From Oscillospiraceae bacterium (GTDB lineage: Bacteria; Bacillota; Clostridia; Oscillospirales; Acutalibacteraceae), in the NCBI GenBank assembly GCA_015066175.1, contig SVOW01000002.1:62001-126000 (forward strand): a stretch of DNA of 64,000 nucleotides. The letters run 5' to 3'. Made by a program: the position numbers and the translations under genes. Positions 53,620 to 63,397 of the stretch are shown here, one piece after another. Positions within the stretch are counted from its first letter, which is position 1, and the number at the start of each line of letters is the position of its first letter. Under the pieces are notes generated by a model that was given only the letters and a program-made list of their open reading frames with translations, ran no database searches and had not been told where the DNA came from.

Positions 53620-54943
53620 TGATACTTCTGTTTTCAACAATAAATCAGGATTCGGAAAACTTATTCATAATCTGTTTTATAACAACAAATATCTTGCAAT
53701 ATTTTCTTTTGTTCTTGCAGTTGTTTTTTGGGTTATCGTTGTGATGGAATTCAGCCCAGAAACAACTTATGAAATTAAAGATGTTCCTGTTGCAATTAAT
53801 GTTGAAAACTCAACTGCCGAAAAGCTTGATCTGCTTCCGTTTACAGATAAAGAATTTAAAGTTGATGTTACTATTAAGGGCAAAAGATATGCAATAAATA
53901 AAAATGAATTATCAGCAGAAGATGTTACTGTCAGTGCAAATCTTAACTACGTTGATTCTGTTGGTTTGCATAGCCTGCAGCTTGTAGCAAAGAAAACAGA
54001 TAGAGCATCTGACTTTGAAATTATTTCGCTTTCCAATGAAGAAATCGAAGTATATTTTGATTTATACAAAGAAATTGAAGTAGAACTTAAAACAAAAGCA
54101 TTGCCTGAAAACCTTATAGCTGAGGGTTACTACAGCAATGGTCCGATTCCTTCACCTAAAACAATTGTAATAGGCGGTGCAGCAACTCAGATTGACCTTC
54201 TCGACAGAGAAGGAATTTATGCTAGAATTGACCCTGACGAATTAGCTTCAACTTCAGCAATCAAGAAAACAACGCATTTCAATTCAAAAATTGACCTTGT
54301 AGATTCTTACGGTAATATTATTAATTTTATCGAAATTAAAGAAACTGCACCGGTTGTTATAACAGTCCCTGTTATGAAAAAAGCTGAGTTTGCAACGGAT
54401 GTTGAGTTTTTCGATACTCCTGAAAACTATCAGGATTATATAAATGACATTTCTATCAATCCTGAAACGCTGAATGTTTGTGCTGCTTCGGATGTCGTAT
54501 CTTCTCTTGAAAGCATTATTGTCGGAAGAATTGATTTCTCCGAGCTTAAAGAAGGAAAAAATATTTTCACTTTCTCAAAAGAAGATTTCGGTGCAAACCT
54601 TACAATTTTCGATCAGATTGACAAAGCTACAGTAGTTGTTGATATTCAGAATGTTGCTACAAAGAGCGTGTCGATAAATTCGAGTTCAATCAACTTTATT
54701 TTACCTGAAAATTACACTATATCTTTAGTTGAAGATTTTTCAACAATAAATGACATTGTGATATACGGGCCTGAAGAAGAAATTGCTAACCTTGGTGCGG
54801 AGTCAGTTTCTGCAACAGTAAATCTCATAGGATATACAGGAGAAACAGGAAGTGACACTGTTATTGTTGAGATTAATGTTAACAACGAAAAATGTTGGGC
54901 ATATGGTGTTTATGAAATACCGATTGATGTTATAGTTAACTAA
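53609..54943 (+). CDS. cdaR: YbbR-domain protein CdaR
   Basis: Membrane-anchored extracytoplasmic regulator of CdaA, 444 aa. One helix at about residues 27-50 (LAIFSFVLAVVFWVIVVMEF) is followed by four YbbR-type beta repeats of about 80-90 residues (for example VPVAINVENSTAEKL and the VYFDLYKEIEVEL junction). The start at 53609 is set by the GGGAGG site inside the end of cdaA; the ORF extends further upstream but overlaps cdaA without a site. Confidence 0.92.
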   Translation: MKNNDTSVFNNKSGFGKLIHNLFYNNKYLAIFSFVLAVVFWVIVVMEFSPETTYEIKDVPVAINVENSTAEKLDLLPFTDKEFKVDVTIKGKRYAINKNELSAEDVTVSANLNYVDSVGLHSLQLVAKKTDRASDFEIISLSNEEIEVYFDLYKEIEVELKTKALPENLIAEGYYSNGPIPSPKTIVIGGAATQIDLLDREGIYARIDPDELASTSAIKKTTHFNSKIDLVDSYGNIINFIEIKETAPVVITVPVMKKAEFATDVEFFDTPENYQDYINDISINPETLNVCAASDVVSSLESIIVGRIDFSELKEGKNIFTFSKEDFGANLTIFDQIDKATVVVDIQNVATKSVSINSSSINFILPENYTISLVEDFSTINDIVIYGPEEEIANLGAESVSATVNLIGYTGETGSDTVIVEINVNNEKCWAYGVYEIPIDVIVN

Positions 54944-54950
54944 AAGAGTA

Positions 54951-54982
54951 AGACCACAGAATGCATTCTGTGGTCTTTTTTT
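54951..54982 (+). terminator. Intrinsic terminator of cdaA-cdaR
   Basis: A 10-bp stem (54951-54960 with 54967-54976, loop ATGCAT) followed by seven T. It touches the stop codon of the converging minus-strand gene. Confidence 0.85.
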
Positions 54983-55985
54983 ATGCTATTAAATTAAAAT
55001 ATGTTTCGAGAATTATGACTTCGCCTGATGTATAATCATAATCCATAATTATTCTTGTATATCCGATACAATCTTGTTGCGATGTAAGAGTTACATATTG
55101 ATTGCAACCAATTTCAAATAATCCGTCATCATCATAGTCATATGGCTCAAATACATAAAATGAATCTTCAAATTTCACTTTACTGTTATAAGAAAGAACA
55201 TTACCGTTTGAGTCCCAGTATTTTTCTGCTAATGGAGAATTCTGCAGACTTACTGTTTTATTCATACCTGTTTTGGAATTGGTTATTTCGACACTGAAAT
55301 TGTCTTTTAATGAACCACTGAAACCAAGGGATATTGTGGAGGGGTCAAACAATTCCTCAAAACCATTTGTTGTGATTTTCAAAACATAGTTTTCATATTT
55401 TGCAGGATTATTTCCGATGTATTTATTTGCATGAACAATTATTTCGTCACCAAATTTATCATCAAGGTTAGCATAATATATATTTTCTATGATATAGCTA
55501 CCGGGAATTTCTTTATAAAACCTTTTTCCGTCTTTTTCAATGGTAAAAAGATATATCGATCTACCGGCTGAATTAAGCGAATAGAGTTTTAATTCTCCAA
55601 ATGAAGTAATTTGTGTTTGGATAAGTTCTGCACTTTCCAGATTGTAGTCAGCAGGTTTTTGAGTTGAAGAATTATTGTCAGGAGAAGTGTTTGTTGATGT
55701 CGTGGGAACTTTGCTGTTTTGATTTATTGAATTGCCCGGATTATTACCTTCAGTATTGTCGATATTTACATTGTTTCCGTTTGAATCTGTAGACGGTTGT
55801 TGATTATCAAAACCTTGTGTTACTGCAATAGTATTTCCTGCTTCATCAGTAATGAAAACTGTGCTTGCATCAGCGGTGTCAGACTGACTTTTATTATCAT
55901 CTGTTTTTACACTGATTATTATTACACTTACTGCTATTAATACAATAATCAGCACCCCGATAAGAATTTTCTGCTTTTTTTTCAT
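54981..55985 (-). CDS. Membrane-anchored protein of unknown function
   Basis: A 334-aa protein. One N-terminal helix (residues ~6-28, ILIGVLIIVLIAVSVIIISV) is followed by a long low-complexity linker rich in Asn, Ser and Thr (about residues 30-115). A globular, mostly beta C-terminal domain of about 215 residues starts near YNLESAELIQTQITSFGELK. Its last part repeats short acidic motifs (FEPYDYDDDGLFEIG; ANLDDKFGDEIIV) of the type seen in VCBS/FG-GAP repeat proteins, which can bind calcium. No enzyme motif is seen. Start at 55985 behind GCGGAGG; 44 further in-frame codons upstream include the promoter and are rejected. Confidence 0.75.
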   Translation of the reverse strand: MKKKQKILIGVLIIVLIAVSVIIISVKTDDNKSQSDTADASTVFITDEAGNTIAVTQGFDNQQPSTDSNGNNVNIDNTEGNNPGNSINQNSKVPTTSTNTSPDNNSSTQKPADYNLESAELIQTQITSFGELKLYSLNSAGRSIYLFTIEKDGKRFYKEIPGSYIIENIYYANLDDKFGDEIIVHANKYIGNNPAKYENYVLKITTNGFEELFDPSTISLGFSGSLKDNFSVEITNSKTGMNKTVSLQNSPLAEKYWDSNGNVLSYNSKVKFEDSFYVFEPYDYDDDGLFEIGCNQYVTLTSQQDCIGYTRIIMDYDYTSGEVIILETYFNLIA

Positions 55986-56015
55986 TCCGTTTACCTCCGC
56001 GAATATCATGATTGA

Positions 56016-56044
56016 ATAATACCACGAATTTATTTTTTCGTCAA
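56016..56044 (-). promoter_or_regulatory. Sigma-A promoter of the membrane-anchored protein gene
   Basis: On the minus strand TTGACG and TATTAT are separated by 17 bases, about 30 bases before the start codon. Confidence 0.65.
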
Positions 56045-56091
56045 GAAAGTAACTATTTGCGTTTGAGTCTGTCAGATAAAGTTGTAAAGTA

Positions 56092-56128
56092 AAAGCTTTT
56101 ACACAGTTTGTGACCATGTAAAAGCTTT
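56092..56128 (-). terminator. Hairpin after the lysophospholipase-like gene
   Basis: A perfect 12-bp inverted repeat (56092-56103 with 56117-56128, 13-base loop) lies 5 bases past the stop codon of the minus-strand gene. The U-tail is short (TTTTACTTT), so it is a moderate terminator. Confidence 0.6.
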
Positions 56129-56132
56129 AAAA

Positions 56133-57095
56133 TCAGATTGTTAAAATTTTCTGGCACCATTGAGCTATATTAACCATTACTTCTTCTTTGCCGAATTCGT
56201 TGAGAATTTCGTGACGCATTCTATCGTATAGTTTAATAGTAACTTTGTTGTGGCCTGTATTTACGTATTCTTTATATACTTTTTCAACACCGGTACCGTA
56301 ACTTCCGACAGGGTCTTCTTTACCTGAAATCAGGTAAATAGGCAAATTTTTCGGTGTATTAACAAAACAATCCTTTTTTGAAACACTATCAAGCACACCG
56401 AATAAATCTGTGAAACCTTTTGCTGTGAATAAAAATCCGCAAAGAGGGTCAGCGTTATATTTTTTTACAACTTCTTTGTCAGTTGAAAGCCAACCGAACC
56501 CATTGTCATCTTTAGAAGCACAACGTTTGTTATATGCACTGAAAGCAATAGAATTTATCAGTTTGCTTTTGTGTTTTGACCCTTTGATTTTTGCAATGGT
56601 ATTTGCGAGAAAAATGCCCATTCCCGAAGCCGGGTTAGGCCCGCTTGTGCCACAGATAATTGTTGCATCAATGTCATCAGCATACTGTGAAATATAACTT
56701 CTCACAACAAATGAACCCATGCTGTGTCCGAAAAGCACAACAGGCACACCTGGGAATTCTTTTTTGGCACGCAGAGTAACTGTGTGTGCATCCTCAACAA
56801 AAGCTTTCCATCCATCTTTTTCGCCAAAATAACCTAAATCATCTTCTGTCTTGATGCTTCTGCCGTGACCTACATGGTCGGTTGCAAAAACAGCAAAGCC
56901 AATTGTTGTAAGGAATTTTGCAAATTCTTCATATCTGTCTGAATGTTCAGCCATACCGTGCACTATCTGGAAGATACCTTTGATTTTATCAGGGTCAGAT
57001 GGTGTCCAGCTCTGATAAAAAATACCTGCAACGCCGGAAGCTGAAACGAAAGAGTCACCGTTTTCAATAGAGTAAATGTTATGTAATATGCTCAT
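56133..57095 (-). CDS. Lysophospholipase/monoacylglycerol lipase-like alpha/beta hydrolase
   Basis: A 320-aa cytoplasmic serine hydrolase of the Hydrolase_4 group. It has the oxyanion motif QIVHGMAEHSDRY, DHVGHGRS, the nucleophile elbow LFGHSMGSFV (Ser about residue 125), the acid residue region ISGKEDPVG, and the catalytic His in RMRHEILNE. There is no signal peptide. Such enzymes cleave monoacylglycerols or lysophospholipids. It is a single gene; a TGATATAAT extended -10 (minus strand, 57127-57135) is the likely promoter. RBS CGGAGG. Confidence 0.88.
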   Translation of the reverse strand: MSILHNIYSIENGDSFVSASGVAGIFYQSWTPSDPDKIKGIFQIVHGMAEHSDRYEEFAKFLTTIGFAVFATDHVGHGRSIKTEDDLGYFGEKDGWKAFVEDAHTVTLRAKKEFPGVPVVLFGHSMGSFVVRSYISQYADDIDATIICGTSGPNPASGMGIFLANTIAKIKGSKHKSKLINSIAFSAYNKRCASKDDNGFGWLSTDKEVVKKYNADPLCGFLFTAKGFTDLFGVLDSVSKKDCFVNTPKNLPIYLISGKEDPVGSYGTGVEKVYKEYVNTGHNKVTIKLYDRMRHEILNEFGKEEVMVNIAQWCQKILTI

Positions 57096-57282
57096 AATTT
57101 TACCTCCGATTAAAATTTATTAATTAATTATATCATACTTTTTATTAAATATCCATATATCGGAATAAAAATTAATATTAATTATAAATCAGTCAATTTA
57201 TTGACTTTTTTATAGTTTTATGTAACAATTATAAAGTATAGATTTATAATTTCATTCAAAGCAATTGAAAGGATTTGAAAAT

Positions 57283-57978
57283 ATGGAAAAAATATTAATC
57301 GTTGATGACGAGGTAGAAATTGCTGATTTGATATCAGACGCTTTAAGTGATGAAGGTTTTGACACACTTACTGCATATGATGGAGAAGCCGGACTTGAAG
57401 TTGCAAAGAATAATCCTGACATTTCACTGATTCTTCTTGATATTATGATGCCGAAAATCGATGGTCTCACTCTTTGCAGGAAAATAAGAGATGCTATTAC
57501 TTGTCCCATAATTTTTATCAGTGCTAAAAGCAGAACACTCGATGTTGTTGTCGGCCTTGAAATGGGTGCCGATGACTATATTACAAAACCTTTTGTGGTT
57601 GAAGAACTTGTCGCTAAAGTAAAAGCACACATAAGACGCGACAGGAGAAGTAATGTTTTACCGGATTCAACAGCCGATACAATAACTATAGGTGAGTTTG
57701 AACTCCATAAAGACAGTTATGATCTGCTCAAAAATAAAGAACGTGTTATGCTTTCTACAAGAGAATTTCAGCTTCTTGAATACTTAATGGAAAATGCAGG
57801 AAAAGTTTTATCACGCGAGGATATATTCAACCACGTGTGGGGTTCTGAATATGGCGATATCGGTACAGTTGCTGTAAATATAAAAAATCTTAGAAATAAA
57901 ATTGATGAAGAAGGCAAATATATCAAAACTGTCTGGGGTGTTGGCTATAAATTTGTTTCTCCGTTTTCAGGTGAATAA
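57283..57978 (+). CDS. OmpR-family response regulator
   Basis: A 231-aa two-component regulator. The receiver domain (1-115) has DDE at the N-terminus, the phospho-acceptor Asp in ILLDIMMP (residue ~52), and FISAKSRT with Lys in ITKPF. The C-terminal winged-helix DNA-binding domain (about 130-230) has STREFQLLEYLMENAGKVLSRE and GTVAVNIKNLRNKI. The start is the ATG at 57283 with AAAGGA upstream. It is 5 bases before its kinase. The regulated genes are not identified; the flanking hydrolase and YfhO genes are possible targets by proximity only. Confidence 0.93.
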   Translation: MEKILIVDDEVEIADLISDALSDEGFDTLTAYDGEAGLEVAKNNPDISLILLDIMMPKIDGLTLCRKIRDAITCPIIFISAKSRTLDVVVGLEMGADDYITKPFVVEELVAKVKAHIRRDRRSNVLPDSTADTITIGEFELHKDSYDLLKNKERVMLSTREFQLLEYLMENAGKVLSREDIFNHVWGSEYGDIGTVAVNIKNLRNKIDEEGKYIKTVWGVGYKFVSPFSGE

Positions 57979-57983
57979 TTAAT

Positions 57984-59342
57984 ATGAGTATCAGAAGACG
58001 AATTTCAGTATTATTTCTAATAGTATTCATAATCAATCTTGTCGGCATTTATGTGTATTCAATTCTTGTTTTACCCGAGGGTGTCAACGAGCATGTCGTA
58101 TCAATTAAAGAAGAAATCAACGGAACTGTTCAGGCTGTAATGCGGCAACTTGAGTATTCTGACGATTTTGAGGCATCTGTTGATGAGAGCGTAATTAGTG
58201 ATGATATGCTTATATATATTGAAGACATTGATGGCCAGATTGTATATACTTATCCTGACGAAACTGCTTATGAAAAAATAAATAAAGACAGCGATTTTTA
58301 CGTTACTGCTTCTGAAAAATTTCTTTCAACCAACAGCAACGGTCAGCAGATTTATTTTATCAAAGGCGCTGTTGCGATTACAGATAACAGTATGACTTTA
58401 GACAGAATCCCTTCTTTCATGAACCTTTATCTGAGTCGTATGATTTCTTTTGAAGCCATATTGTTTACAATAGCAATGATAATTGTTATTTTCGTAATCG
58501 GAAGAGTAATTATTATTCCTATTGAAAAACTTACAGCATCAATCAGAGGTTATAAGAAAAATGTTCACATTACTGAAAGTGATGAGAAAAATGAACTAAA
58601 AGCGCTTAATAAGGATTTTGAAGTTCTCGCAAAATCAATTACTGAAGAGCAGGAGAAACAGACAAGAATCATTGCATCAGTTTCCCATGATATTAAAACG
58701 CCCCTAACATCAATTATGGGATATGCCGAGCAGTTGAAAAAAGATGAAATTTCTGTTGAAAGAAAAAACAGATATGTCAACACAATTTATGAAAAGTCTA
58801 TCGCAATCAAAAAGATGATTGAAGGACTTGATGACTATCTGACCTATAATGAAAGCAACTCTTCATCTGAAAAAGTTCTGATTCCTGTTAAACAACTTCT
58901 TGTTGCCGTTGATTCTTATTATCGTGATGACCTTGAACGTGAAGATTGTGATTTTTCAATTGATGATCAATCCGGCGATTCAGTTGTCGTTATCAATAAA
59001 GCAGATATGCTTCGTGTTTTTGGCAACATAATTTCTAACAGCACAAAACACAGAACAGATGAAAAACTGAAAATTCATATTGAGGCAGTAAAAAAATATC
59101 GTGATATTGAATTCAGAATATCTGACAATGGTGAAGGTGTAGAGGAATGGCAATTGAAAAAGATTTTCGAACCGCTTTATACTACCGATGAAAGCCGCAG
59201 CAAATCAGTTTCAGGTCTTGGGCTTTCAATAAGTAAAGATATTGTTGAGTCCCATCAGGGTAGAATGTATGCAGAAAAATCACAGTTTGAAACAGGACTT
59301 TCAATTGTTTTCTCCATACCTGTTGCGAACAAGAAAAATTAA
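57984..59342 (+). CDS. Membrane sensor histidine kinase
   Basis: A 452-aa kinase partner of the preceding regulator. Two membrane helices (about residues 9-29 and 155-178) flank an extracytoplasmic sensor domain of about 125 residues. A HAMP-like linker follows, then the HisKA box SVSHDIKTPLTSIMGYAEQL (phospho-His near residue 235), N box NIISNSTKHR, G1 DNGEGVE, and G2 GLGLSISKDI. The sensed signal is unknown. Confidence 0.93.
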   Translation: MSIRRRISVLFLIVFIINLVGIYVYSILVLPEGVNEHVVSIKEEINGTVQAVMRQLEYSDDFEASVDESVISDDMLIYIEDIDGQIVYTYPDETAYEKINKDSDFYVTASEKFLSTNSNGQQIYFIKGAVAITDNSMTLDRIPSFMNLYLSRMISFEAILFTIAMIIVIFVIGRVIIIPIEKLTASIRGYKKNVHITESDEKNELKALNKDFEVLAKSITEEQEKQTRIIASVSHDIKTPLTSIMGYAEQLKKDEISVERKNRYVNTIYEKSIAIKKMIEGLDDYLTYNESNSSSEKVLIPVKQLLVAVDSYYRDDLEREDCDFSIDDQSGDSVVVINKADMLRVFGNIISNSTKHRTDEKLKIHIEAVKKYRDIEFRISDNGEGVEEWQLKKIFEPLYTTDESRSKSVSGLGLSISKDIVESHQGRMYAEKSQFETGLSIVFSIPVANKKN

Positions 59343-59358
59343 TATAAGTAACAAGTTT

Positions 59359-59392
59359 AAAGCACCGATATGCAGAAGCATATCGGTGCTTT
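59359..59392. terminator. Bidirectional terminator after the two-component genes
   Basis: A perfect 15-bp stem (59359-59373 with 59378-59392, loop AGAA), 17 bases after the kinase stop and 9 bases from the end of the converging YfhO-type gene. Confidence 0.8.
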
Positions 59393-59400
59393 AATAATTA

Positions 59401-62256
59401 TTATTCTGTTTCAGTTGTATCGTTGGATTTATTATCAGGCTGAGCTTCAAGTGCTTCATTTGCCTGCTGTAACATTATTTCAGCATTTTGTCTGTCAATT
59501 TCATCGAGAATTTTTCTTGTAAGTCCCATATCCTGAGATGGGTCAAATCTTAATGTGAATATTCTGACGGGTTTGATTTTTCTGACAACAAAGAAATACA
59601 GAAGTAAAATTATCAATCCTGCAATTGACATACAAATACCGATTTTTAATCCTTGCGGAGTGTATTTGAAATCAATTTCATGTTTTCCTTTTTCAAGATG
59701 AATTCCCAGAAGCGCTTCACCGATGGGGAACATTTCTTCCGTTTCAACAACCGCACCGTCTACTGTAATCTGCCATCCTTCATCATAGGGGATAGATGTG
59801 TAAAGAACGCCATCTTCAGGTGCAGTGATTGTTCCTGAAATTTTAGTATCAGTGAATTCCTTTACTGAAAGTGACTGATTTTTGAGAATTTCGTATCCTT
59901 CAAGGAATTTATCCATATCTACAGAGCGAAGCATAAAATCGCAGTAACCGCTTGTTACGCCTTCATTTACGGTGAATTTAAGTGTAACAACTTCATTCTT
60001 TTCGCAAACGCCGAGATCAAGGATATAGTGTTCATCAGAAGCATCCTGAGTTTTTTGTCTGCCCTGATATTCTACTGTAAGCGTGCCAAGGTCGCTTGTG
60101 TCAACATAGAGATAAAGGTTTTTAGTTTCTTCAGGCATAATGAGAATAGTAATTTCCCCGGTGCCGTCTGTTGCATCAGCAGTAAACCAGAAACAGTTTG
60201 AACCATCTGACGGATTAGTAAGGTCACTGACTCCATAGCCTGTAATGTCGAAAATCGGTTCTTCAATAAATACATCGTCAATACCTGTTGCACATTCAAA
60301 GTAGTCTTCCTGCACAACAAAAGGATTGTAATGTGCATAATCCCATTCTTTCATCATATCATCAACCATATAAGCGATGGGGAGAGAATATTTGTTTTCA
60401 TATGCAGTAAATGTTTTGTTTTTATCAATATAATCAAAAAGATCTTCATTCATTATAACTTCACTTGAATTGTTAACTATATATTCAAGTGAGAACATTG
60501 CGTTATAAACAGGCGTCTGCATATTATAAGTGTATGAATTTATATAGTTACCATACATACCGAGATTCTGTTGAAGGTTAGAAAGTTTTTCGTAAGCCAT
60601 TGATGAGAAGATAGAAACACCATTGTAATCATACCAACAAGGATCCATTCTTGTGCGAAGGTTGGTAAGTTCCATTCTGTAAATATTGTCGTTTCCGTGT
60701 TCTTCGTCGATTGTTTCTTTGATTTCAACGAAATCTGAATAGTCTGTGCTGTAGTATTTAAGTTCCTGATTCATAACATAGTTGTCAGTGCTTGCAATAG
60801 CGTATTCTGAGATAAGGCAACAAAGTATGAAAAGAGAAGTTGCCTGACGATTGAATTTTTTATTACTGAGCAGATAGAATCCGACAGAATAAATAATTGC
60901 GAAAGCAAGGCTGATAAGAACAGAATCATCGTCAACATTTTTTGAACCGATTTCCTCTACCATAATTACGAACAAAACTGTACCGAAACCAATTCCGAGA
61001 AGTTCTTTAGGACTGAATTCTTTAATGCGCATAAGTGTCTTGAATGCGATAACAAGAATCACAAATGTGTACATGAATGAGAATCTGTATGGTAAGTCGT
61101 TTGGAAAATGGAAACCATGCCAGATATAGTTAAGGTAGTTAGTGTTAAAACTTACGTACAACACGCCAAGTAACACTGTTGTTGATATTTTTTCGCGAAG
61201 TGAAATTGTTTTTGTGAAGTAAAATAACGGTACGAGCATTACTGTCATAATAGAACAGTAAACATTTGGAAGTACATCCACGCCGCTGCTTCTGATGGTT
61301 GGTTCAACGCTTGCAAGATGATTTGCGAGAATATCAAAAACCGAGTTATACATCTGCAATTCTTCAGGGAAAGTACCTGATGTTGCAGAGCATGCTTTTA
61401 AGATAAAGTAAGTGGGCAGAAGTGCAAATGCAACGCAAAGAGCTGCAGTTATTGCACCGAATGCAAATGTTACGCCGCTTCCGAGAAAACGTGATGAACG
61501 TATTTTATAAAAATATCCTTTGTTTGATGGCTTGTCCTTCTCATATGGAAAACGGATATCTGCAAGAGAATCTGAAATTGAATAGTGAGCGAAATAATAG
61601 TAAAGGAAGTAAAACACTGAGAAAAGACATACCATGTATGCCATATAGTAGTTTGAAAACATAGTAGCAGCAAGTGACAATATAAACATCATCGGTTTGC
61701 CACGGTTTATAATGCGTTCAATTCCCAATAACACAAGCGGAAGCATTACAAACGCATCAAGCCACATAAGATTCCAATAATATGCTATAAAGTAACCGCT
61801 GAAGGCATATAACACGCCGAAACCTGCGGTAATATAGCTGTGGCGTTTTAAACTTTTTTTGAGATAATAAGTGAAAGTTGCTGATGCGAAAACTGCTTTT
61901 GCGAAAATCATTACACCAATTGCTACGGGAATATTTTCATGACTGAAAAGCAGAATGATTAATGAAAGGGGACTTGAAAGATAGTTGTAAAAGTTACCGA
62001 GGAAACTTGAACCACCACCGGCATTCCACGAATATAAAAGACTTTCACCGCCTTTAATTCTTTCGTAAAGTTCAGCAAAAAGAGGACCATATTGATGATA
62101 AAGGTCCATACGCAATATTGTGAAATTTTCAAACGGAATCATATTGTAACAATATGCAATAAGCAGTGTAAGCAATAAAGAACCGAACATTGAAAGGAAA
62201 ATGAATCTGTTATCAAAAAGTTTCCCTTTCTGAAGTTTCTGAATAAGAGTTTTCAT
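59401..62256 (-). CDS. YfhO-type large membrane protein (putative glycosyltransferase-like)
   Basis: A 951-aa protein with about twelve N-terminal membrane helices (residues ~25-470). A large extracytoplasmic beta-rich region follows (about 480-860), then one more helix (about 868-890) and an acidic cytoplasmic tail. The opening RMDLYHQYGPLFAELYERI and SWNAGGGSSFLGNFYNYLSSPL segments are the YfhO family signature; in some Firmicutes YfhO proteins are required for glycosylation of lipoteichoic acid or related polymers. The start ATG at 62256 follows a GTGAGG site; the longer reading from a GTG at 62268 is unlikely. Single gene. Confidence 0.87.
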   Translation of the reverse strand: MKTLIQKLQKGKLFDNRFIFLSMFGSLLLTLLIAYCYNMIPFENFTILRMDLYHQYGPLFAELYERIKGGESLLYSWNAGGGSSFLGNFYNYLSSPLSLIILLFSHENIPVAIGVMIFAKAVFASATFTYYLKKSLKRHSYITAGFGVLYAFSGYFIAYYWNLMWLDAFVMLPLVLLGIERIINRGKPMMFILSLAATMFSNYYMAYMVCLFSVFYFLYYYFAHYSISDSLADIRFPYEKDKPSNKGYFYKIRSSRFLGSGVTFAFGAITAALCVAFALLPTYFILKACSATSGTFPEELQMYNSVFDILANHLASVEPTIRSSGVDVLPNVYCSIMTVMLVPLFYFTKTISLREKISTTVLLGVLYVSFNTNYLNYIWHGFHFPNDLPYRFSFMYTFVILVIAFKTLMRIKEFSPKELLGIGFGTVLFVIMVEEIGSKNVDDDSVLISLAFAIIYSVGFYLLSNKKFNRQATSLFILCCLISEYAIASTDNYVMNQELKYYSTDYSDFVEIKETIDEEHGNDNIYRMELTNLRTRMDPCWYDYNGVSIFSSMAYEKLSNLQQNLGMYGNYINSYTYNMQTPVYNAMFSLEYIVNNSSEVIMNEDLFDYIDKNKTFTAYENKYSLPIAYMVDDMMKEWDYAHYNPFVVQEDYFECATGIDDVFIEEPIFDITGYGVSDLTNPSDGSNCFWFTADATDGTGEITILIMPEETKNLYLYVDTSDLGTLTVEYQGRQKTQDASDEHYILDLGVCEKNEVVTLKFTVNEGVTSGYCDFMLRSVDMDKFLEGYEILKNQSLSVKEFTDTKISGTITAPEDGVLYTSIPYDEGWQITVDGAVVETEEMFPIGEALLGIHLEKGKHEIDFKYTPQGLKIGICMSIAGLIILLLYFFVVRKIKPVRIFTLRFDPSQDMGLTRKILDEIDRQNAEIMLQQANEALEAQPDNKSNDTTETE

Positions 62257-62398
62257 ATTAAACCTCACTTAAATTATAGTATTAGTATTTTAGCACATAA
62301 TTAATGAATATTCAATAAAAAGGTCAAAATTATTAAAGATTGTTCTATTTTATAATCTGTAAAAATATATATAGGACAAAGGTAAGGAGTGATAGCTG

Positions 62399-63397
62399 AT
62401 GGATGTCCTGAATTTTGACAGTGCGGTTTCCTTTTTGTCTGAACAAATTCGCAAATATCTGTGTTGTTTAAACGATAAAATCAAAAATAATACTTATGAA
62501 ATCAGATTGCGTACTGAAAAGCCTGTCGTCATTGTGACATCTGACAATACATATTTTCTCGATAAATCAGGAAGGGCAACTACTATAATTTCAGAAAATT
62601 TGTATAAAGTGTCGTGTGAAGAAATGAAAACATGTTTTAACAGACTGTGTAATTTTTCTGTCTATAGCCATTCAGAAAGCATATCACAAGGCTTTATCAC
62701 TCTTAATGGTGGACACAGAGTAGGTATAACTGGTACAGCGGTAATGCAGAATATGTCTGTCAGAACTATAAGAGATATAAATTCATTAAATATCAGGATT
62801 GCAAGAGAATTCATAGGTTGTGCTGATGAAATTCTAAAAACTGTTTTCAGCAACAGACTTTTAAATGTAATCATTGCCGGACCACCATCAAGTGGCAAAA
62901 CTACTTTACTCCGTGATATAGCTCGCCAGGTTTCATCAGGCAGATTCGGAATTTATCATAAGGTCTGCATTGTTGATGAGAGGTTTGAAATATCACCGGT
63001 CAGTGATGGCATATGTTGTTGCGATACAGGTCCAAATACAGATGTGCTTTCAGGCTTCAAAAAGTCAGACGGAATAATGTGTGCTTTGAGAACATTATCA
63101 CCGGATCTGATTATCTGCGATGAAATAGGTACGGTCGAAGAATGTGAAGCTGTTAAAAGCGGGCTGAATTCAGGTGTAAATTTTGTTCTGACAATTCACG
63201 CTTCAAGTATTAATGAATTAAAAAACAAACCACAGTTCATTTCGTTGATTCAAAGTGGCATAAATGCCAATGTGGTGATACTTTCAAAAACACCTTGCAT
63301 AACAGATGAAATTTATTTAACAGGGGAAAAGAATGTTGAAGTTAACAGCACTGATAATATTAGCTATAACTTTTCTGCTAACAGGGCAATATGTTAA
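62399..63397 (+). CDS. spoIIIAA: Stage III sporulation protein AA (ATPase)
   Basis: A 332-aa secretion-type ATPase of the SpoIIIA-SpoIIQ channel that joins the mother cell and forespore. It shows the family region YEIRLRTEKPVVIV, then NRLCNFSVYSHSESISQGFIT and HRVGITGTAV, Walker A GPPSSGKTTLLRD (about 160-172), and the Walker B region DLIICDEIGT. First gene of spoIIIA, transcribed in Bacillus by sigma-E, whose gene also lies in this window. No confident sigma-E promoter was seen. The last 65 bases overlap spoIIIAB. Confidence 0.95.
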   Translation: MDVLNFDSAVSFLSEQIRKYLCCLNDKIKNNTYEIRLRTEKPVVIVTSDNTYFLDKSGRATTIISENLYKVSCEEMKTCFNRLCNFSVYSHSESISQGFITLNGGHRVGITGTAVMQNMSVRTIRDINSLNIRIAREFIGCADEILKTVFSNRLLNVIIAGPPSSGKTTLLRDIARQVSSGRFGIYHKVCIVDERFEISPVSDGICCCDTGPNTDVLSGFKKSDGIMCALRTLSPDLIICDEIGTVEECEAVKSGLNSGVNFVLTIHASSINELKNKPQFISLIQSGINANVVILSKTPCITDEIYLTGEKNVEVNSTDNISYNFSANRAIC

